From NCBI RefSeq assembly GCF_037389425.1, contig NZ_JBBHKR010000064.1, positions 124,001-188,000 on the forward strand: DNA of 64,000 nt, in the 5' to 3' direction. The notes below the pieces were generated by a model. The model worked only from the letters and a program-made list of their open reading frames with translations, ran no database searches and was not told where the DNA came from. Below are positions 8,278 to 17,174 of the stretch, in pieces. Each line of letters starts with the position of its first letter. The first letter of the stretch is position 1. This DNA comes from Stygiolobus sp037389425. Lineage in GTDB: Archaea; Thermoproteota; Thermoprotei_A; Sulfolobales; Sulfolobaceae. Made by a program: the position numbers and the translations under genes.

Positions 8278-9033
8278 GATTTCATTAGCAAGTTCTTCTG
8301 AGTATTCAAAGTTAAGGAAGTGACCATATCCCTGAAATACCTTACTTTTCAATTTTCGAATTTTTTGTTGGAATACTTGTAAGTTTTGTACTAGCTTATC
8401 CTCACTCCCGTACACAACTAAAGTATCTTCATCTATCTTTTCTAGGTCATTTGAGTAATCCTTAGCGTTAAGCAAACCTTCTACAGCGTATTTATAGCCA
8501 AGAGGTGTGTTTTCGCGATATACTTCAAGGAGGTCGTTCCATGCTCTAGGGTTCATATATAAAGTAGGTGAGAAGTCATTTGCCTTTCTCCTATATTCTG
8601 CTAGAGCTTCCATACCGAGAGAGAGTGCTATAGAAATCATCTTCTCATAAGGTTCTCTGGCGGGGGCTTTATATAATGCCCCTATCAAAACCAGTTTTTT
8701 GATGCTGTACTTTAATGCGTAATCTATGGCAATTAGAGTACCCAGTGAATGACCAATAATAATTGGGTCTTTGATATTTTCTACTTCAAGAAGTTCTCTC
8801 AAGTCAGATGAATGTTCTTCGATCGAGTAGGGAGAGGAGGGTATTGATGATCTACCATGTCCTCGTAAATCGTAAATTAACACATTGAATTTTGACGCTA
8901 GGATAGGATAAACATGTTTCCAACTTTTAACACTTCCTGCCAGATGGTGTATTAGGACTACAGTACTCGTCAAACCAGGTTGGGACTTCATTTCGTAGTA
9001 TATCCTTACTCCGCTACTTAGTAGTGTTATCAT
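8251..9033 (-). CDS. Alpha/beta-fold hydrolase
   Basis: A 260-residue alpha/beta hydrolase with a complete-looking catalytic triad: nucleophile in GHSLGT (about residues 93-98), acid in VVYGSEDKLV (about 210-219), and histidine in GYGHFLNFE near the C terminus. The oxyanion region is IHHLAGSVKSW. It probably cleaves an ester or lactone; the substrate is unknown. Its ATG overlaps the pheT stop by 4 bases, making it the last gene of an MBL-pheS-pheT operon. Confidence 0.8.
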   Translation of the reverse strand: MITLLSSGVRIYYEMKSQPGLTSTVVLIHHLAGSVKSWKHVYPILASKFNVLIYDLRGHGRSSIPSSPYSIEEHSSDLRELLEVENIKDPIIIGHSLGTLIAIDYALKYSIKKLVLIGALYKAPAREPYEKMISIALSLGMEALAEYRRKANDFSPTLYMNPRAWNDLLEVYRENTPLGYKYAVEGLLNAKDYSNDLEKIDEDTLVVYGSEDKLVQNLQVFQQKIRKLKSKVFQGYGHFLNFEYSEELANEILAFLNTSA

Positions 9034-10661
9034 TCGTTATCGCCACTGAGTTTATCTACGTATATTTCACTTATAACTATTGGATATTCGATCCCCAGTT
9101 TTTCTAAAACCTCTGGATGGACTTCTCCTATTATTCCTATAACCTCAGAGTTATCTCTGATTATTTCAGCAGTCCTACCCTTAATTAGGAGATGGTGTTC
9201 ACTTTTTCTGTAGCTGAAGTTTATTTTCAAATTATAAAGGATCTGGTGAATTCTAGCTTGAAGCTCCTCAAAGCTAACCTTACTGTCCATTATTGCGTAA
9301 ACTGCTCTGGTTGAGTTTTTATAGCCCGTATCTGTATTTCCCCTAATTACGACGTCGCCTATTTCAAACACAAGTATAGGCATTCTTGAGTGCTGGTTTT
9401 GTTTCAAGAAGTATAGTGTTGTAGGAATTAAGGAGTTTCTAATAACAGTATAGTCCACAGTTACTGGATTTAAGATTTTCACGTAATCACCCTGAATTTC
9501 TCTATCGTTAGTTAGAACGAAAGTAAATATCTCCGTGAAACCAGCCCCTACGCTTAAGTCCCTCAATTTTCTGCTGATTAAAGTCTTTTCAGACGCATTC
9601 CCGATTTTCGAAAGTTTATATGTCGAAGGTTCAAGGTTCTGATATCCTATCATCATAGCTATATCTTCGACCAAGTCAATCTGTGAAATTATATCTACCC
9701 TATAAGGGGGGATAATAACTTCTATCTCATTTTTACTCATACTATCAGCGTCAAATCTGGCCATTCTTAAGTACTCTACTATCTGACTGGTTGGCAAGTT
9801 TACTCCTAATTTTTTATTTACATAATCCGAGTAGATTCTCATCGTCGTGTGCTTTAGCAGTGGAGACCAGAAGTCTTGTTGTGCGCTTAAAACTTTTACT
9901 TGCTCTATCTTCCCGCCTATCTCAGCGAGGTTAGTAGTTAATAGGTCTAAGGTAGAGATCACGGCATCTAAAGACGTACCGGTCACATCTATGAAAAGAT
10001 TTTTGGTAGTTAGCTCTATTCTAGTTTTTTCTGAATTTATAACGGGCGGTATACTCAGTATGCTTCCGTCATCTTCCATTATCGCTGGAGTTTTCCCGTT
10101 CTTCACTGATATATTTCCATATTGTTTTCCTTGGTCTGTAGACTCTAAAACTTCTTTGACGGTTATTTCTTTATTCCCGTTAAGTGGTATAAATTTGTAA
10201 TTTAGTGGGATCTCTTTATATACAATATTTTTAGACGTAATCTTATCTAAGTCGTGGATGCCTATTGCAACCTTTTTCCTCTTTCTTCCTATAGTTATAT
10301 GAAGTTTTTCTTGAAATTGTATCAATTCCTTCAGTGTGTCCTCATCAAATCTTACTCCTCTTATTATTCCTGCTATTGCATAGGGTCTTGTATCAACGTT
10401 TTCCACGCTTAATGTGTATTCGCTTTTCTTTACCTCATACTTGGCTTCTCCCAGTTCTAACTTCTTTAATCCCTTAATTGCTCTTATTATTCCAGAGGAG
10501 GATAGAAGATCTGGCCTATCGTTATTAATCTCTATTTCGACATGATCTTGATCAACTGGTTTAACTTCGGACTTTAAGTTAAAAAGTAGCTCTTCTAGTT
10601 CGCTTTCCTTTATCTTCAGTTGATTAATTATATCCCATTTATAGACTACTATAGTTACCAT
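9030..10661 (-). CDS. pheT: Phenylalanyl-tRNA synthetase beta subunit
   Basis: Beta subunit of the heterotetrameric enzyme that charges tRNA-Phe, of the archaeal/eukaryotic length class (about 543 residues). It carries the B3/4 and B5 domains (EIEINNDRPDLLSS; RMARFDADSMSKNEIEVIIP then PYRVDIISQIDLVEDIAM) and a catalytic-like core ending SEHHLLIKGRTAEI. The frame opens with TTG at 10670, but the ATG at 10661 (MVTIVVYKWD) fits the family and lies 5 bases after the pheS stop. It is translated after pheS, and a hydrolase gene follows with a 4-base overlap. Confidence 0.93.
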   Translation of the reverse strand: MVTIVVYKWDIINQLKIKESELEELLFNLKSEVKPVDQDHVEIEINNDRPDLLSSSGIIRAIKGLKKLELGEAKYEVKKSEYTLSVENVDTRPYAIAGIIRGVRFDEDTLKELIQFQEKLHITIGRKRKKVAIGIHDLDKITSKNIVYKEIPLNYKFIPLNGNKEITVKEVLESTDQGKQYGNISVKNGKTPAIMEDDGSILSIPPVINSEKTRIELTTKNLFIDVTGTSLDAVISTLDLLTTNLAEIGGKIEQVKVLSAQQDFWSPLLKHTTMRIYSDYVNKKLGVNLPTSQIVEYLRMARFDADSMSKNEIEVIIPPYRVDIISQIDLVEDIAMMIGYQNLEPSTYKLSKIGNASEKTLISRKLRDLSVGAGFTEIFTFVLTNDREIQGDYVKILNPVTVDYTVIRNSLIPTTLYFLKQNQHSRMPILVFEIGDVVIRGNTDTGYKNSTRAVYAIMDSKVSFEELQARIHQILYNLKINFSYRKSEHHLLIKGRTAEIIRDNSEVIGIIGEVHPEVLEKLGIEYPIVISEIYVDKLSGDNE

Positions 10662-10666
10662 GAGTC

Positions 10667-12061
10667 TCAACCCGTAAATGTTCTGAGAAACTCTATACTA
10701 TTAGCATATAATAATCTAATATCTTTCAAGCCGAAAAGAAGCATTGCAAGTCTGTCTATTCCTATTCCCCATGCTCCTGCGTCACTATTTATTCCTACTG
10801 CCTGAAGAATCTCGGGTCTTAATAGTCCCGCTCCTGACATTTCTACCCAGCCGAGACCCTCAATCTTTCCGTAGACTTCCACACTTGGTTCGGTGAACGG
10901 AAAGTAAGCTGGCTTGAATTTAATTTCCTTTATCCCTATCTGGTAAAATATCTCCTTTAAAACGCCTAGCAGATCTCTAAATGTAAAACCATCCTCTATT
11001 ACAAGACCGTCTAGCTGATGGAACTCAATTAAATGGGTCGCATCAATTGAGTCTGGTCTAAAGACTTTACCGATAGTGAAAGTCCTTATCGGTGGTTTAG
11101 GTTTAGAACTTAAAACTCTTGACGTTACTGCGGTGGTCTGGCTTCTTAGAACCAGTCTCAGGGCAACGTTTTCATCCCATTCGTATTTCCAGCCCTTCTT
11201 GTGCATTTCTTTAACTCTTTCAATTAACTCCTCGTCTCTAACTTCTCCCTTACCTTCGATCATAAAGCTATCATGTATTTCTCTTGCGGGGTGATCTTGT
11301 GCTTGGAACAGTAAGTCAAAATTATAAAATTCAAGTTCAACGTAATTTCCATTAACTTCAGTAAATCCGAGTTCTATCATTACGTCCCTTAATCTTTCCA
11401 AGAACTCCTTGAAAAAGTGTTTCTTAGCTAACGGATAGAAAGGTGGTTCCGCTTCAACGTTGTACTCCTTAATCGGGGATTTTTTCCATTCACCACTCCT
11501 AAGGATTTCAGGTGTAATATAAGTTATAGCTTTGATAGTTTCCACTACGTCTTGTACTAGGATTAATAGAAGAAACGTCTCTTGTTTAGCAGTTATTAGC
11601 TTCCTCGAAATTAACTGTTTTGAATTCTCATTGTCTATCTTAGAAGGGTCTCTCAATAGGTCAAGTTCTGGGGAGTGATAGTCGTTAACAAGAGGGGTGA
11701 TTGTGTCTTTATCTATTTTTATAAGGTTTTTCCTTCTCGCCCAACCTAAAGCGATTTCTAATTCCTCGCCTAAGACCTCTCTGAGCTCGCTTATTTTTTT
11801 ACTTTGCCCGTTAAGGATCTTGATCAGCTTCTCTTCGGGCATTCCATTCTGAAGCCTTAGTTTACCCTCCTCTGTTAGCTCATATTTAGTTACTTTTTTC
11901 TCTTCAGTCCTTACGTATCCCTTTTCCTTTAATAGTTGGGCGAGGCTATAGATAGAGGAAATCGGGATTGATAAAGCTTTGCTAATCTCCTCAGCTGATG
12001 CAGTTCTGTCTGGTTTCGTCTTCAAATATTCAACTATTTTAATCTCGTTCTCGCTTAACAT
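10667..12061 (-). CDS. pheS: Phenylalanyl-tRNA synthetase alpha subunit
   Basis: Catalytic alpha subunit, 464 residues. The N terminus carries tandem winged-helix DNA-binding-like domains (about 1-110), as usual for archaeal and eukaryotic PheS. The class II core has motif 2 (RTFTIGKVFRPDSIDATH), HQLDGLVIEDG, and motif 3 (GAWGIGIDRLAMLLFGL) near the C terminus. It starts exactly one base beyond the stop of the metallo-beta-lactamase-fold gene, so the two reading frames abut with no gap, and pheT follows after 5 bases. Confidence 0.95.
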   Translation of the reverse strand: MLSENEIKIVEYLKTKPDRTASAEEISKALSIPISSIYSLAQLLKEKGYVRTEEKKVTKYELTEEGKLRLQNGMPEEKLIKILNGQSKKISELREVLGEELEIALGWARRKNLIKIDKDTITPLVNDYHSPELDLLRDPSKIDNENSKQLISRKLITAKQETFLLLILVQDVVETIKAITYITPEILRSGEWKKSPIKEYNVEAEPPFYPLAKKHFFKEFLERLRDVMIELGFTEVNGNYVELEFYNFDLLFQAQDHPAREIHDSFMIEGKGEVRDEELIERVKEMHKKGWKYEWDENVALRLVLRSQTTAVTSRVLSSKPKPPIRTFTIGKVFRPDSIDATHLIEFHQLDGLVIEDGFTFRDLLGVLKEIFYQIGIKEIKFKPAYFPFTEPSVEVYGKIEGLGWVEMSGAGLLRPEILQAVGINSDAGAWGIGIDRLAMLLFGLKDIRLLYANSIEFLRTFTG

Positions 12062-12745
12062 TTAGAGTTCCACGCTCTGTCCAGGCTGAAGTAATAATGC
12101 CTTGTAACCTCTTTTATTCACTTCTCTTACGAACTCATTAGGATCTACTTTGATTAAATCCCAAGTATTATAATGAATTGGTATTGCATATTTTCTAGGC
12201 TTTAACATCTCTACCGCTATAGCCGCTTGTTGAGGATCCATAGTGAACCTTCCGCCAATAGGTAATAGAGTGTAATCAGGCTTAAACAACTCACCTATTA
12301 ACCTCATGTCTTCAAAGATCCCCGTGTCCCCAGCATGATATAATGTTATTCCGTCTCCGTTAATTATTACACCAGTGGGATCACTATGCTCACTAGAATG
12401 AACAGCTTTTGTCAACGCAAGTTTGATACCGTCGAAATCTACGTATCCTCCTACGTTAGCCGGTATGAATTTGTCCCAATCAATCTTGTACTCATTAGCT
12501 AGATAGGCTTCTAAATCGTAAGTAGCGAAGACCTTTACTTTAGGGTTCATCTTAATCAGTTCAACTGTGTCTCCTAAGTGGTCGTAATGGTCATGAGTTA
12601 CTACAATTAGGTCTAGGTTATTCTCAAAATAGTTTAACTTTACGGGGGATAAGGGGTTATCTTTTATTAATGGGTCTATAATAATATGTTTACCGTTTAT
12701 ATAAAGTTCGACAGCCGCATGACCTAACCAACGTAGTTGTGGCAT
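12062..12745 (-). CDS. UPF0173-type metal-dependent hydrolase (MBL fold)
   Basis: A 227-residue metallo-beta-lactamase-fold protein with the zinc motif THDHYDHLGD at about residues 50-59 and further ligands in HAGDTG and IPIHYNTWD. It matches the UPF0173 group of small metal-dependent hydrolases; the substrate is unknown. It is the first gene of the pheS-pheT-hydrolase operon and is divergent from methionine aminopeptidase. The tight linkage to pheS suggests co-expression rather than a proven link to tRNA charging. Confidence 0.85.
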   Translation of the reverse strand: MPQLRWLGHAAVELYINGKHIIIDPLIKDNPLSPVKLNYFENNLDLIVVTHDHYDHLGDTVELIKMNPKVKVFATYDLEAYLANEYKIDWDKFIPANVGGYVDFDGIKLALTKAVHSSEHSDPTGVIINGDGITLYHAGDTGIFEDMRLIGELFKPDYTLLPIGGRFTMDPQQAAIAVEMLKPRKYAIPIHYNTWDLIKVDPNEFVREVNKRGYKALLLQPGQSVEL

Positions 12746-12797
12746 AATAGAATATTTCTAAGCTAAAAATTAAAACTTCCTTTCTTTATATACCCTC
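12746..12797. promoter_or_regulatory. Divergent promoter with one shared TATA-like box
   Basis: The starts at 12745 (minus) and 12798 (plus) are 53 bases apart. The AT box taaaaattaaaac at 12764-12776 is centred 25 bases from one start and 28 from the other. A second AT stretch (tttatatac, 12784-12792) is too close to the plus start to place a leaderless transcript. Confidence 0.5.
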
Positions 12798-13691
12798 ATG
12801 AATGAAGAGGTTATAGAAATACTAAGAAAAGCTGGAAAAATTGCGGCTAAGGCGAGAGAAGAAGGGGCGAAGTTAATTAAGCCTGGGGTAAAGGTTATAG
12901 GCATTTGCGAAACCGTTGAGAAAATAATAATCGAGAGTGGAGCCTTTCCTGCGTTCCCATGCAATCTGTCTATAAATAATGAAGCTGCTCATTACAGTCC
13001 CGTGATCAACGACACTAAAGTGATCCCTGAAAATGCGGTTGTTAAATTAGATTTAGGTGCTCACATTGATGGTTACATAACGGACACTGCCGTAACAGTA
13101 GTCTTAGATCCTAAATATGAAAAATTAGCTGAGGCATCAAAGGAAGCCCTAGATAAGGCTATAGAGACTATAAGGGCAGGAGTAGATATCGGAGAAATCG
13201 GAAAGGCGATTGAGAGGACTATTAAGAGCTACGGATATAAACCCATAGCGAACCTCGGCGGTCACTTGATTAGGCGTTATGAACTTCATGCAGGGATATT
13301 TATTCCAAACGTTTACGAGAGAGGAATGGGAAGGATAATCGAGGATAATACTTACGCTATCGAACCCTTCGCTACGGACGGTGGAGGAAAAGTGGTAGAG
13401 GGAAAGGAGACTACGATTTTTGCAGTAAGGTCTACTGATGTTAAGGGGTTAACAGATGAGGAAAAAGGCTTTCTCATGAAGATCTATGAAAAAGTAAATA
13501 AGAATCCCTTCAGCGAACGTTGGTTTGCTAACCTGGGAGAGGCGGAATACGTAAAACAGATGATACGAACCCTCATGAGGAAAGGTGCTCTCAGAGGTTA
13601 TCCTATCCTGTTGGAAGTTAGGAAGGGTTTTGTGTCACAATTCGAACATACGGTCTTAGTTACTAAGGATGGAGTGGAAGTAATAACTTAA
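12798..13691 (+). CDS. map: Methionine aminopeptidase, type II
   Basis: A 297-residue dinuclear metalloprotease that removes the initiator methionine from nascent proteins. Metal ligands are visible: Asp in VKLDLGAHIDGYITDTAV, His in NLGGHLIRRYELHAG, Glu in YAIEPFATDG and the final Glu in SQFEHTVLV. The roughly 60-residue insertion between the ligands (after about 190) marks the archaeal/eukaryotic type II enzyme. It is transcribed alone from the divergent promoter shared with the MBL-pheST operon. Confidence 0.95.
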   Translation: MNEEVIEILRKAGKIAAKAREEGAKLIKPGVKVIGICETVEKIIIESGAFPAFPCNLSINNEAAHYSPVINDTKVIPENAVVKLDLGAHIDGYITDTAVTVVLDPKYEKLAEASKEALDKAIETIRAGVDIGEIGKAIERTIKSYGYKPIANLGGHLIRRYELHAGIFIPNVYERGMGRIIEDNTYAIEPFATDGGGKVVEGKETTIFAVRSTDVKGLTDEEKGFLMKIYEKVNKNPFSERWFANLGEAEYVKQMIRTLMRKGALRGYPILLEVRKGFVSQFEHTVLVTKDGVEVIT

Positions 13692-13738
13692 TAAAAAATT
13701 ATTATCTCTTGTGTTTATAACATAAATGTGATGGAGGA

Positions 13739-14884
13739 ATGTTAGGCGTAATAGATATAATAGCCTTAGCTCAATCAGGTGCGGCTAATCAATTAAATGG
13801 TGCTTACTATTTTCTTGCATATATTGTATTCTTCGCTCTCATTGCTTTGATGTCGCTACCTGGTTTTCAACAGAGGATGTATATTTACTTTGCTTCTAGG
13901 GAAATAGAAAATGGTCTGGCTAAAATAGAGAAGTCTTTGAATACTGCTAAAAGTAAAACTAAACAATTATTAGAAAAACAAGGTGCATCAAATCCAGAGG
14001 AGCTAACTAAGAGATTTGCAGATATGTTTACTATAGACCCAGTTAGTGTAGAGCCTACGGATATAATTAGTAGGATGAGGCTACTAATTAGGACAAGTGA
14101 AGACAGGATTAAAGGTATAATAATGACTACATTACCTAATGTTGACCCAGTAACTAGAAGTAAGATAGAAGTTTCCGCTGAGATTATAAATGCATTAAAT
14201 ACCCTTCACAAGGTCATCAGACATTATCTCTTATTGGGTAAAAAACTGAACAGTTATTTCATTCTGTTGCAATTGCAGAGTGTAGTTCCAATTTTGGTAA
14301 AAATGGCTGAAGCCTATGAGAAGGCTCAAGATACATTTATCCAAGGTATTCCAGTAGGTGACTCTCTAGGTCCATTAGTTGCCTCTAGATTTCTAATGTC
14401 GATTCCAGAAAAATGGTCTCCAAGTAGAGAAGTAATAGCTGGGGAAACATTATTCGAAGGCAGAAAGCTTATAGTAGTTAAAGCTGAAGGTCCTATGGCT
14501 ACAGTTGGAACTCCTGGTGAGGCGGTAGAGAAAATTGTAGAGAGAGAACACGGAAAAGTGGCAAGAATAATAACAGTTGACGCAGCAGCAAAGTTAGAAG
14601 GGGAAACTACAGGTGATATTGCTGAAGGAACTGGAGTTGCTATGGGAGATCCGGGTCCAGAGAAGATTGCGATCGAAAGGGTCGCTGTAAAGTATAACAT
14701 ACCAATAGATGCTGTGATAGTAAAGATGAGTATGGAGGAGGCAATTACATCCATGCCTCAAGAAGTGTATGAAGCTGCTGACAAAGTTGTTGAATTAGTT
14801 AAGAAGCTGATACTAGAAAGAACTAAACCTGGCGATACTGTATTAATGATAGGAGTAGGAAATACAGTAGGTGTAGCTCAATGA
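13739..14884 (+). CDS. DUF1512 membrane-anchored protein
   Basis: A 381-residue archaeal protein of the DUF1512 family, function unknown. It has one N-terminal transmembrane segment (about residues 22-43) followed by a soluble domain. The second half is rich in Gly/Ala with repeated beta-alpha segments (GDSLGPLVASRFLM, DVVIVKM-like strands, VLMIGVGNTVGVAQ at the end), suggesting a nucleotide- or metabolite-binding fold. The box gtttataac at 13712-13720 is about 23 bases upstream, pointing to a leaderless start; the ggagg directly before the ATG is too close to be a useful ribosome-binding site. A zinc-ribbon gene follows with a 4-base overlap. Confidence 0.75.
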   Translation: MLGVIDIIALAQSGAANQLNGAYYFLAYIVFFALIALMSLPGFQQRMYIYFASREIENGLAKIEKSLNTAKSKTKQLLEKQGASNPEELTKRFADMFTIDPVSVEPTDIISRMRLLIRTSEDRIKGIIMTTLPNVDPVTRSKIEVSAEIINALNTLHKVIRHYLLLGKKLNSYFILLQLQSVVPILVKMAEAYEKAQDTFIQGIPVGDSLGPLVASRFLMSIPEKWSPSREVIAGETLFEGRKLIVVKAEGPMATVGTPGEAVEKIVEREHGKVARIITVDAAAKLEGETTGDIAEGTGVAMGDPGPEKIAIERVAVKYNIPIDAVIVKMSMEEAITSMPQEVYEAADKVVELVKKLILERTKPGDTVLMIGVGNTVGVAQ

Positions 14885-15075
14885 GCCAAAGTCAACAGCA
14901 GCAAAAACCTATTGTAACTGTACTGAAATGTCTTAAATGCGGATACACTACTGAGAGGCCTTTCAGAGAGGGCGACTTTATTCCGAAGATTGAGGGGACT
15001 TGTCCCCAAGATGGTGCACCTCTTTTTATATGGGGTATATATGCTAAATCTAATCAACAGCAAAAGAACAAATAA
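14881..15075 (+). CDS. Small zinc-ribbon-like protein
   Basis: A 64-residue protein with an LKCLKCGYTTERPF knuckle (CxxC at about residues 17-20) and one further cysteine in GTCPQDGAPL, so the metal site is CxxC plus a single C. Both ends are Gln-rich. Its ATG overlaps the DUF1512 stop by 4 bases (ATGA), a coupling that suggests a shared function or complex. No specific role can be assigned. Confidence 0.75.
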   Translation: MSQSQQQQKPIVTVLKCLKCGYTTERPFREGDFIPKIEGTCPQDGAPLFIWGIYAKSNQQQKNK

Positions 15076-15093
15076 CGGCGTATTAAATCAGAT

Positions 15094-15104
15094 ACTTTTT
15101 TAAG
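15094..15104 (+). promoter_or_regulatory. TATA box of the 5S rRNA gene
   Basis: The element ctttttttaagc-like tract (cttttttaagc) is centred about 26 bases before the predicted 5S 5' end at 15126, the expected TATA-to-start distance for an archaeal promoter. It supports independent transcription of the 5S gene. Confidence 0.6.
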
Positions 15105-15125
15105 CTTTGAGAGATTACATTAGAT

Positions 15126-15250
15126 TGTCCACCCGGCCATAGTGGGCGGGTAACACCCGGACTCATCTCGAACCCGGAAGTTAAGCCGCCCACGTCAGAA
15201 GGGCCGTGGGGTCCGCGAGGACCCGCAGCCCTTCTGAGCTGGGATGGGCA
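15126..15250 (+). rRNA. rrf: 5S ribosomal RNA
   Basis: About 125 nt closely matching Sulfolobales 5S rRNA. The helix I ends pair (tgtcca at 15126-15131 with tgggca at 15245-15250). The conserved core includes ACACCCGGACUCAU, CGAACCCGGAAGUUAAGC and GCUGGGAUGGG. The 3' side is followed by attcattttta, a likely T-rich termination signal. No 16S or 23S gene lies nearby, as expected because the 5S gene is unlinked in this order. The ends are set from helix I pairing and may be off by one or two bases. Confidence 0.95.
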
Positions 15251-15285
15251 TTCATTTTTAATACTTCTAGTTTAGTCATATATCA

Positions 15286-16473
15286 ATGAAGAAAGTATTT
15301 GATGAGATTCACGGTTACATAACCTTAAATGATCTTGAAACAAAGATAATAGATTCTCCCATTTTTCAAAGGTTAAGAAGAATAAAACAAACCAGTTTGG
15401 CCTATCTTGTTTACCCTGGCGCGATGCATACTAGGTTTAGTCATTCCCTAGGCACTTTTTATCTTTCGCAGAAAGTAGGTGAAAAGCTTCAACAGAGCGG
15501 TATTATGACCTCAGAAGAACTTAATCTTATTCGCTTATCCTCCCTCCTTCACGATATAGGTCAGTTTCCTTTTAGTCATGCAATTGAACCGCTTTACCTT
15601 CAATCGAATCTCAGTAATAAAGTATTGAGGGACGAAATTATACGTAATGACGCGGAACTTAAAGAAATATTTGAGGAGCATTCAGTTGATGTGGGGAAAA
15701 TTCTCCAGATATATAATGGAGATAACTCTTTCTCGAGTATTATAGATAGTGATGTTGATGTAGACAGAATGGACTACTTAATAAGGGATTCTAGACATAC
15801 CGGCGTTCAATTAGGAAACTTGGATCTGGAAAGGTTAATAGATACAATTAGTTACGGAGAAGATGGTAACATAATAGTCTTAGAAAAAGGGCTATATAGT
15901 CTAGAGAATTTTTATATATCCAGACTACATATGTATCAGGCGGTGTATTATCATAAAACCATTTTAGGATACGAGATATATTTACGCCACATATTTAAAC
16001 AAGTGGTAGAATCATGCTGTCCGGAATTGTTTAACACAAACTATATTAAGAAGAGTGTTAATGAAGGTTCCTTGGTATATTGGGACGACGAATGGGTTTT
16101 TTCTAAATTATATGAGGCTTTATCAGATTATAATACATCAGATAATCTAAAGCTGCAGATAAAGAATTTCTTAAATAGAAATGGTCCAAAGGTCGTATTT
16201 GAAGAGGTTACTTTTGACAAGCTTACTACTTCCTTAGAGGAGCTGGTCAGCAAGTTAGAGAGATATGGAATCCCTAGAGATGCAATCTTCCCGTTTGAAG
16301 AAAAGATAAAAATTATCGATAAAAGTAAGATTAAGGTATTATCAAAGGGAAAATATAAATCTCTAAAAGATTTGTCTAGCACTCTGCTGAAATCAATACC
16401 AGAATATATAAATATTGGGAGAATTTACGTTGACTATAAATTTGTGAATAGGGCAAGAGATATATTGAGTTGA
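15286..16473 (+). CDS. HD-domain phosphohydrolase (dNTPase/SAMHD1-like)
   Basis: A 395-residue metal-dependent phosphohydrolase. The HD signature is complete: His in HTRFSHSLGTFYLS (about residues 47-60), the HD pair in LLHDIGQFPFSH (about 87-98), and Asp in DVDVDRMDYLIRDSRHTG (about 160-177). This matches the HD family containing dGTP triphosphohydrolases and SAMHD1, so a nucleotide substrate is likely. The 5S gene's T-rich end (15252-15262) also fits as its TATA box, about 28 bases before the ATG. The HAD phosphatase gene overlaps its stop by 4 bases. Confidence 0.85.
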   Translation: MKKVFDEIHGYITLNDLETKIIDSPIFQRLRRIKQTSLAYLVYPGAMHTRFSHSLGTFYLSQKVGEKLQQSGIMTSEELNLIRLSSLLHDIGQFPFSHAIEPLYLQSNLSNKVLRDEIIRNDAELKEIFEEHSVDVGKILQIYNGDNSFSSIIDSDVDVDRMDYLIRDSRHTGVQLGNLDLERLIDTISYGEDGNIIVLEKGLYSLENFYISRLHMYQAVYYHKTILGYEIYLRHIFKQVVESCCPELFNTNYIKKSVNEGSLVYWDDEWVFSKLYEALSDYNTSDNLKLQIKNFLNRNGPKVVFEEVTFDKLTTSLEELVSKLERYGIPRDAIFPFEEKIKIIDKSKIKVLSKGKYKSLKDLSSTLLKSIPEYINIGRIYVDYKFVNRARDILS

Positions 16474-17174
16474 AGCTAATACTAGTCGATGTTGACGGGA
16501 CTTTAACTATTGATAGAGATACTTATGTTCTTGAATTAGACGCAATCAGAGCTTTAAGAGAAGTCCAAAAACTTGACTTTAAAGTAGGTATTGTAAGCGG
16601 AAATTCTTACCCAGTTTTGAGAGCACTATATACGTATTTAGGCTTTAATGGAGGAATAGTAGCGGAGAACGGGTGCGTAGTCTATTACGAAGGGCTCTAT
16701 GAAGTTTGTGAGAAGATCGATAAAGGTCTAATTACTGAGTTTGAGAAACTGTTCAGCGTAAGGGGTAGTTGGCAAAATCCCTTCAAATGTTGTGACTTAA
16801 CATTCACCCCACCAAAATTAACAGAGGAAATGGTTAAGTGGGCTAGAGAAAAAGGATTATACATTAAAACTAGTGGTTACGCTATTCACATCTCGAAGTC
16901 TAAAAAAGGGAAAGGTGACGGAGTTAGGTTTCTCCTATCGTTATTAGGAGTAAGCAAAAATGACGTGATAGGCATAGGTGATTCAGACACTGACGTAGAG
17001 TTTTTAGAGGAAGTGGGATTTAAAGTAGTAGTAGGCAACGGTGAAGAGAAGGTAAAGAAATTGGGAAACTATATAACTAAGGAGAAAAGTGGAAAAGGAG
17101 TAGCAGAATTTGTAAACATGCTAATCACAAATAGAGGTGATGTACATGGAAGAAATAGAGGAGCTGATTTATAA
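16470..17174 (+). CDS. HAD-superfamily phosphatase, phosphoglycolate phosphatase type
   Basis: A 234-residue HAD hydrolase with motif I DVDGTLT (residues 7-13), motif II VSGNSY, a motif III lysine in SKSKKGKGDG, and motif IV GIGDSDTDVEFLE. A Cof-type C2 cap lies between II and III. This matches archaeal phosphoglycolate phosphatases, which detoxify 2-phosphoglycolate. It starts at TTG overlapping the HD gene stop (TTGA). Its last 29 bases lie inside gltX, so the three genes from 15286 probably form one transcript. Confidence 0.82.
   Translation: MKLILVDVDGTLTIDRDTYVLELDAIRALREVQKLDFKVGIVSGNSYPVLRALYTYLGFNGGIVAENGCVVYYEGLYEVCEKIDKGLITEFEKLFSVRGSWQNPFKCCDLTFTPPKLTEEMVKWAREKGLYIKTSGYAIHISKSKKGKGDGVRFLLSLLGVSKNDVIGIGDSDTDVEFLEEVGFKVVVGNGEEKVKKLGNYITKEKSGKGVAEFVNMLITNRGDVHGRNRGADL

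Noticed and set aside
13733..13737. ggagg as Shine-Dalgarno of the DUF1512 gene
   Set aside because: Only one base from the ATG; a TATA-like box at 13712-13720 points to a leaderless start, so it is probably incidental.
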